Below, one piece after another: positions 1-7,200 of a stretch of DNA of 30,373 nucleotides. Position 1 is the stretch's first letter. The number at the start of each line of letters is the position of its first letter. Origin of the DNA: UBA4636 sp045534575 (GTDB lineage: Bacteria > Bacillota > Clostridia > Christensenellales > Borkfalkiaceae). The translations under genes were made by a program, and so were the position numbers. The notes beneath the pieces are model-generated. The model saw nothing but the letters and a program-made list of their open reading frames with translations, made no database searches and had not been told where the DNA came from. The stretch lies in the NCBI GenBank assembly GCA_045534575.1, contig JAZSJZ010000011.1, forward strand, positions 1 through 30,373, read 5' to 3'.

Positions 1-360
1 TTTCACTCTTCACTCTTCACTCTTCACTTGCCATCGGTTTTTGGAAGTAATAAGTAATAGTGAATAGTGAATAAGTAGCATTTTGATTACATTTATTATT
101 TAAAAGTTTTTATTTTTTTCAACATTTTTTTAACATAAAAACGTGTTAAGAACAAACCGACAAGACTTGAAAAAGGATTGTCGGTTTTTACTTTTTCACT
201 CTTCACTTTTCACTCTTCACTTGCCGTCGGTTTTTGGAAGTAATAAGTAATAGTGAATAGTGAATAAGTAGCGTTTTGATTACATTTATTATATAGATAT
301 TTATATTTTTTCTTCAACAATATTTTAACATAAAAACTTGATAATAACAAGACAAAACTA
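1..360. repeat. Tandem pair of ~193-bp TTCACT/AGTGAA-rich units
   Basis: No gene lies in the first 414 bases. Two near-identical units are offset by 193 bases: 28-99 matches 221-292 with only two or so mismatches (for example CCATCGG against CCGTCGG). Similarity continues more weakly to about 345 through AACATAAAAAC. Each unit begins with TTCACTC repeats and later carries AGTAATAGTGAATAGTGAATAAGT-like sequence, which is roughly complementary to the start, so each unit can form an imperfect hairpin. The first unit may begin before the window. It looks like a copy of a dispersed intergenic repeat; function is unknown. Confidence 0.75.
154..190 (+). terminator. Terminator-like hairpin between the two repeat units
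   Basis: A 10-bp stem, AAACCGACAA (154-163) with TTGTCGGTTT (178-187), has a 14-nt loop and runs into TTTTTACTTTTT. This orientation suits a plus-strand gene lying before the window. It could also be an internal part of the repeat unit. Confidence 0.5.
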
Positions 361-370
361 AAAATTTACA

Positions 371-403
371 AAAAATAAAGTGGAACTTTTTCAGTTCCAC
401 TTT
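371..403 (-). terminator. Rho-independent terminator of the lipoprotein operon
   Basis: An 11-bp stem, AAAGTGGAACT (377-387) with AGTTCCACTTT (393-403), has a 5-nt loop. On the minus strand it is followed by ATTTTTTG. It sits 11 bases after the stop codon of the lipoprotein gene. Confidence 0.85.
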
Positions 404-414
404 AAATTTATTTA

Positions 415-2508
415 TTATTCGCTAATTGTTGCGCCTACGTTATCGTAACCAAATACGATACCCATTCTTGAATAATATAAATACAAGTAATCACCGCTAA
501 ACATTAAGTCATTAGGATCGGTAATTTGGGTTGAACCATCGTAAGATAGGTACTGACCGTTGAATATAGACGCGCCACCATTTGAAGTTACAAACGCAGG
601 AGCACCTAATGCAGAAGCACCGTCAAGCATAATAGATAGTTGGGTTGTTCTACCAACGCCGTCCCAATCTTGTTGGTAAGTTCCAAAATCCATTGGATTA
701 AGAACTCCGTTCATACTGAAATTACCACTAACAAGTTCATCTGTGATACCTTCCGCACTGCCAGATTTGTAAAGAGTAATAAAGTCGATATAAGTATTTT
801 CGGTATCACCAGCCTTTTTGAATAAGAACGATTTTCCAAACGGATTAAACGCAAGATCCATAGCTTTAATTTGTCCAACTATGGTAGATCCTCCGTTTAT
901 AACAAACCAACCTTCTTGACCTGTAACGTAAGAGTGAATTTCACTATTTATTACGGTTACGTTGCTTGGATAAGAACTTGCGCCTTGATTTGGTTCAACG
1001 TGGTCGGCAATAATAGCAGGACCGCCTCCACCAATAATTTCGCTATCCTTTATAACCATATTTGAAGATCCCCAAACGTAAATCAATGAGCTGAACGAAT
1101 CATAAGCCTTGCACTTGTTTACGGTATAAGTGCCATGATTGAGTTCTGGGAAGTAATTTACAAACCAACCGTTAGAAATGTTGTTATAAAATTCACAATC
1201 AACAGCGCTCTTGTTTAAAATTAAGCCACCAGATTTTTGAACGTTTTCAACCTTTGGTGCGTTACCAACAAGATTTACGTTTTGAACTTTAACAAACTCC
1301 CCTGTGGTAGTGGCAGATTTTTGGAACAAGAACAATTGAGAGTGGCTAGTCTTGGTAACGTCAGCTGCAACAACTTCCGCTCTAGGACGAACAACGCAAG
1401 GAATTTGGTCTGCTTTAAGAGTGAAGTAGTTACCTTCAAATAAGAATTGTTCGTTATTTTCGAGGTATCTATAATAAATAGTTTCGTAATCTAAAAGCGA
1501 ACCTACTACCATTTCATAGTCGCCATCGCTTTCAGAAACGTCTTCAGCAGTATAGAAATATTCGCTAGGAATATCGTTTGGAGTGATAGAAATATCGTCG
1601 TGAAGAACAACAGACGAACCCATTAAGTTTTTATCAAGACCTTTTTCTTCAAAGAAGTTATTCCATGCAGTTATTAGGCTATCTTCTAAATACGTAGTTT
1701 CATCGCCGTAACCCGCAACTCTCTTTTGAATATAAGCAAGTTCAAGAGCGTTATAAGCGTTGAAAGCATCAACAACTTCAAATTCAATGCTAACGGTATA
1801 GGTTGCGATTTCTTGAGTTTGTTCAGCGGTTAAGCCTTCAGGATAAACTTCAAGTTTAAACTTTTTACCAATAGCATCTGCCTTTAAATCAATTAAGCAG
1901 TTTTCGTTATCGATAGATTCAACGTAAGATTCAAGGTCAGCACCTTCTAATTTTACGAAATTATCAGTTTCAAAAACGTATAATGTTACAACGTAATTCC
2001 AAGTTTCAGGGTTAGCAGGAAGGAATAGTGCTGGGCTAATTCTTTTAATGAAAGAAACTTGTGGTTTGAAGTTGAAAGTTCCCTTATCGCCTACTTGATA
2101 AGCATTATCTCTGTCATAGAACTCGGTGTTTTTATTAACTTTTTCCTTTTTGTTGTTTTCAAAAAGAACAAAACTATCTTTGTTTGCAACTGAAGTTATT
2201 TCAATATTGTCAGTTGAAGAAGAACCTTCGTCTGGTGAAGAATTTGAGCCATCATCAGAGCTTGAATTAGTTCCTTCGTCTGAACTTGAAGAAGTTCCTT
2301 CGTCTGAACTAGAAGAAGTTCCTTCGTCTAAACTAGAAGATGATTGGTCTTCGACGCTAGAAGAGCCTTCTTGCGAACCCGTTTGAGAGTTTTGTGAGCT
2401 AGAAGAGTTTCCGCTACCGGTAGTATCTGAGCAAGATACCATAACAAGCGATAACGATAAGCACAAAACTAGGGCTAAAATAGCCGAAACAATCCTTTTT
2501 GCTTTCAT
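415..2508 (-). CDS. Large surface lipoprotein with Ser/Asp/Glu repeat stalk and probable beta-helix region
   Basis: 697 aa. The N-terminus is a type II signal peptide: KAKR, a hydrophobic stretch, then VMVSC with Cys26 as the likely lipidated residue. Residues ~28-105 form a low-complexity Ser/Asp/Glu/Gly stalk built from an 8-aa repeat (DEGTSSSS-like). The rest is Asn/Val/Tyr-rich. Around residues 410-560 there are short strands with Asn/Gly turns (LNKSAVDCEF, MVIKDSEIIGGGG), resembling a right-handed beta-helix. No catalytic motif is recognised. The start has a good SD (AAGAGG, about 6 nt away). It lies 40 nt after the gene at 2549 on the same strand, so it is probably the last gene of the transporter operon. 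Role unknown; an exported cell-surface or binding protein is the safest reading. Confidence 0.8.
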   Translation of the reverse strand: MKAKRIVSAILALVLCLSLSLVMVSCSDTTGSGNSSSSQNSQTGSQEGSSSVEDQSSSSLDEGTSSSSDEGTSSSSDEGTNSSSDDGSNSSPDEGSSSTDNIEITSVANKDSFVLFENNKKEKVNKNTEFYDRDNAYQVGDKGTFNFKPQVSFIKRISPALFLPANPETWNYVVTLYVFETDNFVKLEGADLESYVESIDNENCLIDLKADAIGKKFKLEVYPEGLTAEQTQEIATYTVSIEFEVVDAFNAYNALELAYIQKRVAGYGDETTYLEDSLITAWNNFFEEKGLDKNLMGSSVVLHDDISITPNDIPSEYFYTAEDVSESDGDYEMVVGSLLDYETIYYRYLENNEQFLFEGNYFTLKADQIPCVVRPRAEVVAADVTKTSHSQLFLFQKSATTTGEFVKVQNVNLVGNAPKVENVQKSGGLILNKSAVDCEFYNNISNGWFVNYFPELNHGTYTVNKCKAYDSFSSLIYVWGSSNMVIKDSEIIGGGGPAIIADHVEPNQGASSYPSNVTVINSEIHSYVTGQEGWFVINGGSTIVGQIKAMDLAFNPFGKSFLFKKAGDTENTYIDFITLYKSGSAEGITDELVSGNFSMNGVLNPMDFGTYQQDWDGVGRTTQLSIMLDGASALGAPAFVTSNGGASIFNGQYLSYDGSTQITDPNDLMFSGDYLYLYYSRMGIVFGYDNVGATISE
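2222..2341 (-). repeat. Five 24-bp tandem repeats inside the lipoprotein gene
   Basis: Three nearly identical 24-bp units (2270-2293, 2294-2317, 2318-2341; each begins GTTCCTTCGTCT on the plus strand) follow two degenerate ones (2222-2245, 2246-2269). Each unit encodes 8 residues of the DEGTSSSS type. The 24-bp length keeps the frame, so copy number could change without disrupting the protein. Confidence 0.85.
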
Positions 2509-2548
2509 AATATACCTCTTTTAAAAATTTTTTTACTTATTAAAGCGG

Positions 2549-2989
2549 TTAAACCGCATCAATACGGAGTTTTGTTTGCGCATTGTTAGAATCTTCTGCG
2601 CGAACGATTAAAATAATAGACGCCTTTTGATTAAAGGTTATCGTTACAGAATTATCGCCGTTATCTTTTAGAGTGTATTGCGAACTAGTGTTGGCAATGA
2701 ATTCAATATTTTTGTTGGTTGCGTTATCTGGTGAAACGCTAAACGCTAAAGTTACTGAAAGACCTTCGGTATAGAAATAGCCAGCGTAATATTCGATACC
2801 ATCGTTATACAAAAATTCTAAATCTTTATTACCTTCAGTCTTAATAATGCTATCGCTTTTGGTTACGCATTCGATTTTTTCAACTTTTACGACTTCATCG
2901 TAAACTCTAAGTTTAATTCCAAAAAAGCCAACGATACACATTGAAGCGATATAAACAACGAGAATAAGCAAAATAACTGATTTTTTCAT
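2549..2989 (-). CDS. Small membrane-anchored or secreted protein, possibly with a Big2-like Ig fold
   Basis: 146 aa. Residues 1-25 (MKKSVILLILVVYIASMC...) are a signal peptide or membrane anchor; no clear lipobox follows. The remainder (~35-146) is predicted extracellular and beta-rich. LAFSVSPDNATNKNIEF followed by SVTITFNQKASIILIVRA resembles the pattern of bacterial Ig-like domain 2 (PxNATNKxVxW ... ILVRA), but this is only a motif impression. The SD (AGGTG) overlaps the stop of the upstream permease gene, 7 nt before this start, which implies cotranscription and probably coupled translation. A short inverted repeat GCGGTT/AACCGC (2545-2557) covers its stop codon and might slow transcription into the lipoprotein gene. 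Function unknown. Confidence 0.65.
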   Translation of the reverse strand: MKKSVILLILVVYIASMCIVGFFGIKLRVYDEVVKVEKIECVTKSDSIIKTEGNKDLEFLYNDGIEYYAGYFYTEGLSVTLAFSVSPDNATNKNIEFIANTSSQYTLKDNGDNSVTITFNQKASIILIVRAEDSNNAQTKLRIDAV

Positions 2990-2996
2990 AATTCAC

Positions 2997-4670
2997 CTAC
3001 TTCTCGTAATAGAAGGCTTTAACCTTCCACATGAACATTGAAAGTGTTGATACAAATATGGCAAAACCAATTAAGCAAATTTTGATAAACGCCATATTTA
3101 AGTTGTGATACGAGGTTATAGACTCGCTAAATAGCATATAACTAAACAGCGCAAAAATCATAGAGCCGATAAACGCAACGATAGTTGAAACGTTTTCGTT
3201 TTTATTATTTATAGTTCCGCCCGTTGTTGCGTATTGTTCGTTTTGCGGGTTCATAATATCGAGCGTTGCGCTCCAAATCATATGCCCATAGTGAATAAAT
3301 AGCACGCCGAAGAAGAACAGAACTACGTTATGCAAAGGTAAATTGTTGAACGAGTTAAACACTATTACCGACGCTAAAACCGACGGAATTGATAAAACTA
3401 AATTTACTAACAATTTCGATACTAGCGGAAAAACAAGGTTTAACGGCTTAGTCTTTTTAATATAGCCCGCACGCCCTTCAATGCTAAAACTTTTCGCAAC
3501 CACGCCGTTTGAGGCTAAAAGCGGAAGCAATATTATTAAAACGTTAAATGCGTTCGCCATATTATCGCCCGTAACGTTAGTGTTAATCGCCGAGAAAATC
3601 TTGTTTAAGAAATATATCATTACGGGAACGGCAATATAAACCGAAATTGTTGAAATAATTTCATTGATAGAACGGAGTTGAATTCTAAGTTCTTTAATGA
3701 CGAACGTTGAATATTTTCCGTGCCTTCTATTGACTTTTTTCTTATCTATTTGCTTTTTGGAGTGTTCGAAACTTCTTTGCATCATCTTATAGAAGAAAAA
3801 TCTCGTAATTAAGAACACAAGCGCAAACAAAAGAACTTCAATAAAAACTAAAATACCGAATTTTGCAAACGTTATTCCCGCAATTCTATAAGCGCCGTTT
3901 GGTTGCGGTTCACCTAAAATAATATAAACAAATTCCGTTAAATAAAGCGAGTGATCTTCAAAATCTAACAAAAAGCCTCTTATTGCTCTTTGAAGTGGAC
4001 CTAGCATTTCAATCATATTGATGTTTTCAGGAATAACACCGATTGCTTGAACAACGCCGTAAGTTACCACGCCTAATATTAAAACAAAGCACACAACGCC
4101 AGAAAATGGGTATCTTTTGAATAATCTAAACAAATAAAACGCCGGAATTGATAGTAACGCGCCTAGAAGAACGGGCGCTCCCGCATAGAACAAAACAGGT
4201 ATCCATAGTTTAAAGAAATAACCAACACCAACGTAACTATTTTGGAACAAATAAATGCCAAACCCTAAAATTATGGGAATTAAAAGGTCAAACGCTTTTC
4301 TCAATTCGTAGAAATAAAAAACTAATAGTTTTGACACAAACACCAAGTTTTGAGAACATGGAAACGTTACTAAAACTTTATTATCTTCCGAAAAATACAT
4401 CGTTTGCACAAGCCCAACCGTGCAAGACAAAACCGATAGCGCAAATAAAAGCGTTACGACAAACGATAAAAGCATTGGCGCTTCGCTAGAATAAAAAAGA
4501 CCAAGATAGAGTCGGCAAAAGTAAACGAGGAAGTAACAAGCCGCCGTTACCACCGCAAATTTTACTACGCCTAAGATAGTCTTTATTAAAAGTTGTCGTT
4601 TGTCCTTAACGAAAGATAAATCTAATTTATCTTTAAGTTGCATAAGGACGAGCGCTTTTAATTGCTTCAT
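2997..4670 (-). CDS. ABC-2-like transporter permease
   Basis: 557 aa, very hydrophobic, with about 10-12 predicted membrane helices in two groups separated by a basic cytoplasmic stretch (KHSKKQIDKKKVNRRHGK, around residue 310). No ATP-binding motif is present. The gene follows the gene for the fused ABC ATPase by 9 nt, so the two products most likely form one transporter, with this as the membrane component. The length and two-part layout resemble large ABC exporter permeases of Clostridia; I cannot name the subfamily or substrate. Translation may depend on the upstream gene, because the nearest SD-like sequence (GAAGG) lies 13 nt away, within the end of that gene. Confidence 0.75.
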   Translation of the reverse strand: MKQLKALVLMQLKDKLDLSFVKDKRQLLIKTILGVVKFAVVTAACYFLVYFCRLYLGLFYSSEAPMLLSFVVTLLFALSVLSCTVGLVQTMYFSEDNKVLVTFPCSQNLVFVSKLLVFYFYELRKAFDLLIPIILGFGIYLFQNSYVGVGYFFKLWIPVLFYAGAPVLLGALLSIPAFYLFRLFKRYPFSGVVCFVLILGVVTYGVVQAIGVIPENINMIEMLGPLQRAIRGFLLDFEDHSLYLTEFVYIILGEPQPNGAYRIAGITFAKFGILVFIEVLLFALVFLITRFFFYKMMQRSFEHSKKQIDKKKVNRRHGKYSTFVIKELRIQLRSINEIISTISVYIAVPVMIYFLNKIFSAINTNVTGDNMANAFNVLIILLPLLASNGVVAKSFSIEGRAGYIKKTKPLNLVFPLVSKLLVNLVLSIPSVLASVIVFNSFNNLPLHNVVLFFFGVLFIHYGHMIWSATLDIMNPQNEQYATTGGTINNKNENVSTIVAFIGSMIFALFSYMLFSESITSYHNLNMAFIKICLIGFAIFVSTLSMFMWKVKAFYYEK

Positions 4671-4679
4671 AAGTTAAAA

Positions 4680-6896
4680 TTAACCTTCTTTCTTAATTAA
4701 ATCGGTTGCGCCGATAGTCTTTAAGTAAAACTCTTCAAGAGAGCCTTCTTTTTTAATTTCTTCAACGCTTCTAACGCATTGAATTTCGCCTTTTTTGATA
4801 ATCGTTATTCTATCGCAAAGCCCTTCAACAACTTCCATAATATGGCTAGAGAAGAACACGATATTGCCCTTTGCTGCGTGCTGGCGCATGCACTCTTTAA
4901 CTTGGAAAATACTGTTCGGGTCAAGACCGGTTAAAGGTTCGTCCAAAATCCAAAGTTTAGGGTCGTGAACAAGCGCTGCCATAATGGTAATTTTTTGCTT
5001 CATACCATGCGAATACGTCTTAATTGGGTTATCGATAGAGCCTTCTAACTCAAAAAGTTTTACGTAATGCTCTATTCTTTCAGTTCTATCTTCTTGAGAT
5101 ACGTCGAAGATATCGGCAATGTAATTGATATATTCCCTACCTGAGAGTTTTTCGTAAAGCGCGTAGTGATCGGGAACGAAACCGATTTGACGCTTTGCCA
5201 TAACTGATTGTTTAGCGCAGTCAAACCCGCAAACTTCGATTGAACCTTCGGTTATAGGCTGAATTCCAACGATACTTTTAATGATTGTTGACTTGCCCGC
5301 GCCGTTAGGACCTAAAAAGCCGAATATTTCGCCACCAAAAACCTCAAAAGACGCATTTTTAACCGAATAATAGTCGTTAATATCGTATCTTTTTGAGAAA
5401 TTTTTAAGTTCGAGTTTTACGCCCGCGTTAATATTCATAGGCTCTTCAATACTCCTTCCGTTAAGTTGCGCCTCAAGATAAAGTCTATCAAGGCGAATTT
5501 TTTGCTTTCTTTGGTGAAGCGCTTGGTGCTCGGCTGAAATCGAGAAGAAAAGTTCGTAAACAAACCAAGTTGCAAGACCAAGCAAAACGTATGTGAAAAA
5601 GAATAATATTTGATAAATTGGGTGAAATTCTAAATCTAAGCCATTGATTGTTATAATAGCCGTTTTAGTAAATAATTTTTCTGCCCAGTAACCTAATTTA
5701 TCGGCAATGAAGGTGCTGTTTATAAAGAAAAAGTCTGTTGGATTGCCTTTTGCCGTGAAATATGCATTGAGGAACAAAACGAATACGAAATATACGGCAA
5801 AACCGCACATTGAGAAAACGAAGTTCTTAAAACTAGGTCTTGAGAATTGCTTTAGCCCTACGCATAAAATCGGGAAGAAGAAAGCAACCCAGTGGTTTAC
5901 CCAGAAGTGAATCAAACGGAAACTAAAAATGTTTTCAGTTGCGTCATAATCGGGCATTAGCATTGCCATTAGCGCGCCGAAAACGTTGATAAAATACGTG
6001 AAATAGAACGTTCTATTCATTCTAAATATCAACGCCAGCGGAACTATAAACATTGCCGTGTGGCAAAGGTGGAACGGCCAATTAGATAAATCGCTCAATC
6101 TCTCGAACGAATAATCAGCCATAAAAGTTATCATCGTGCCAACGCTTATAAAAATTAAGAAAAATCTTATGTTTTCTTCGCTTTTATTCCTAAGCCCAAA
6201 ATACATTGCCATCGGCATAATTATTGCTAGGTAAATAAAAACTCTATGCGTTGGAGTGATATCAATTGGGCGAAGCGCCGCAACAACGTATCCGTGCAAA
6301 TATTGAGGAATATACGCTGGCATCGTTGCTATCAATAATACAATTAAAATTCCAAGAGTTTTTAAAACAACTTTGTAATCAAACTTAAAGTTCTTAATTT
6401 CTCCGCTAGAAATTTCTAAAAACCACTCTTTGAACGAAAACGCTAGCCATAGCCCAAGTTCTACTGACAAGATCGTGCCAAATAATGAATTTTCTTCAAA
6501 CACACCCGAAAGCACCAAGAACTTATCGCCTAACGCTAAAATTATTATGGCTGAGATTGGCACGAAGTATTTAACTAAGTTAGATAAAAATTTGAGATTG
6601 AAAAACGGTCTGCAAGCGCAAATTAAAAACGCCGTTACCGAAAACCAAAGCCCAAAAATAGAAAGAACGGCTTCTAGCTTAGTGTAGCCCAAAGAAACGA
6701 GCATATCAATACCCTTTAGGTTATCGATAATCCCGCTCTTTTCAACACACATATACCTTACCGCAAACACTACGATAAGAATAACGGCTAAAATCTGTTC
6801 TTTTAAAAATTTATTATTAAGTTTAAAAACCTTTTCTGCTAGCAAAAAATACGAAAAAGCAACCACTAGCGAAACGGCAAATAAAACGTAATTCAT
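4680..6896 (-). CDS. Fusion of a YwaF/TMEM164-like membrane domain with an ABC transporter ATPase
   Basis: 738 aa in one uninterrupted frame. Residues 1 to ~460 contain about a dozen membrane helices. The segment with NWPFHLCHTAMFIVPLALI, then MPDYDATENIF and HFWVNHWVAFF, resembles the TIGR02206/YwaF (TMEM164) family. A basic linker (~461-490) leads to a complete ABC ATPase domain: Walker A GPNGAGKST at 529-537, signature YSHGMKQ, Walker B LWILDEP, and the H-loop SSHIME. No frameshift or internal stop separates the halves. It is the first gene after the promoter at 6941-6970. No strong SD is visible before this ATG, and the 5' leader would be about 38 nt. It presumably powers the permease at 2997-4670; what the N-terminal domain adds is unknown. 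The ATPase call is firm, the YwaF call moderate. Confidence 0.85.
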   Translation of the reverse strand: MNYVLFAVSLVVAFSYFLLAEKVFKLNNKFLKEQILAVILIVVFAVRYMCVEKSGIIDNLKGIDMLVSLGYTKLEAVLSIFGLWFSVTAFLICACRPFFNLKFLSNLVKYFVPISAIIILALGDKFLVLSGVFEENSLFGTILSVELGLWLAFSFKEWFLEISSGEIKNFKFDYKVVLKTLGILIVLLIATMPAYIPQYLHGYVVAALRPIDITPTHRVFIYLAIIMPMAMYFGLRNKSEENIRFFLIFISVGTMITFMADYSFERLSDLSNWPFHLCHTAMFIVPLALIFRMNRTFYFTYFINVFGALMAMLMPDYDATENIFSFRLIHFWVNHWVAFFFPILCVGLKQFSRPSFKNFVFSMCGFAVYFVFVLFLNAYFTAKGNPTDFFFINSTFIADKLGYWAEKLFTKTAIITINGLDLEFHPIYQILFFFTYVLLGLATWFVYELFFSISAEHQALHQRKQKIRLDRLYLEAQLNGRSIEEPMNINAGVKLELKNFSKRYDINDYYSVKNASFEVFGGEIFGFLGPNGAGKSTIIKSIVGIQPITEGSIEVCGFDCAKQSVMAKRQIGFVPDHYALYEKLSGREYINYIADIFDVSQEDRTERIEHYVKLFELEGSIDNPIKTYSHGMKQKITIMAALVHDPKLWILDEPLTGLDPNSIFQVKECMRQHAAKGNIVFFSSHIMEVVEGLCDRITIIKKGEIQCVRSVEEIKKEGSLEEFYLKTIGATDLIKKEG

Positions 6897-6940
6897 TAGT
6901 TTTTTTAACCAATTTTGAAATTATTTTCTCAATTTTCACA

Positions 6941-6970
6941 ATTATATCACAATTCAATAAAAACTGTCAA
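6941..6970 (-). promoter_or_regulatory. Sigma-A-like promoter of the transporter/lipoprotein operon
   Basis: On the minus strand TTGACA (6965-6970) is followed after 18 bp by TATAAT (6941-6946), with an extended -10 TGA just before it. Both hexamers match consensus exactly. The start site should be near 6934. Confidence 0.8.
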
Positions 6971-7103
6971 TAATTTTTACAAAAAATTATAAATTTGGCT
7001 AGATTGAAAATTATGGAAAAATTTACTTAAAATCTTAGGAATAATGCGATATTTTGAAGATTAGCCATACTATGCGATAATAATTTTTTTAATAAAAATT
7101 TAA

Positions 7104-7150
7104 TTTTCACAATTTTGGTGAAAAAATTTTCACAAAAACACATTTTGTGA
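7104..7150. promoter_or_regulatory. Cluster of overlapping TTTTCAC/GTGAAAA inverted repeats
   Basis: The 304-base gap between the transporter operon and hydA holds a promoter, this cluster and a terminator. The cluster contains TTTTCAC (7104-7110), GTGAAAA (7118-7124), TTTTCAC (7127-7133), and then TCACAAAA (7130-7137) paired with TTTTGTGA (7143-7150). These form three overlapping inverted repeats with spacers of 7, 2 and 5 nt. Related TTCACAA/TCACAATT words lie at the promoter (6934-6953). It may be an operator region for the divergent-side promoter 135-180 bp away, or AT-rich intergenic hairpins. An ATGCGATA direct repeat is also present at 7044 and 7072. Confidence 0.45.
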
Positions 7151-7155
7151 GAGCA

Positions 7156-7184
7156 TAAAAAAAAGACCGCAATATCTTGCGGTC
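7156..7184 (-). terminator. Terminator of the hydrogenase operon
   Basis: An 8-bp stem, GACCGCAA (7165-7172) with TTGCGGTC (7177-7184), has a 4-nt loop. It is followed on the minus strand by nine T residues (A run at 7156-7164). It sits 16 bases after the hydA stop codon. Confidence 0.9.
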
Positions 7185-7200
7185 AAATTTTTGTGAAATT

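Noticed and set aside
1..300. CRISPR array at the left edge
   Set aside because: The repeats are short TTCACT words and two long 193-bp units without unique, evenly sized spacers, and no cas gene is present.
2126..2386. Glu/Ser-rich plus-strand frame opposite the lipoprotein stalk
   Set aside because: It is the antisense reading of the 24-bp repeat and has no SD or promoter.
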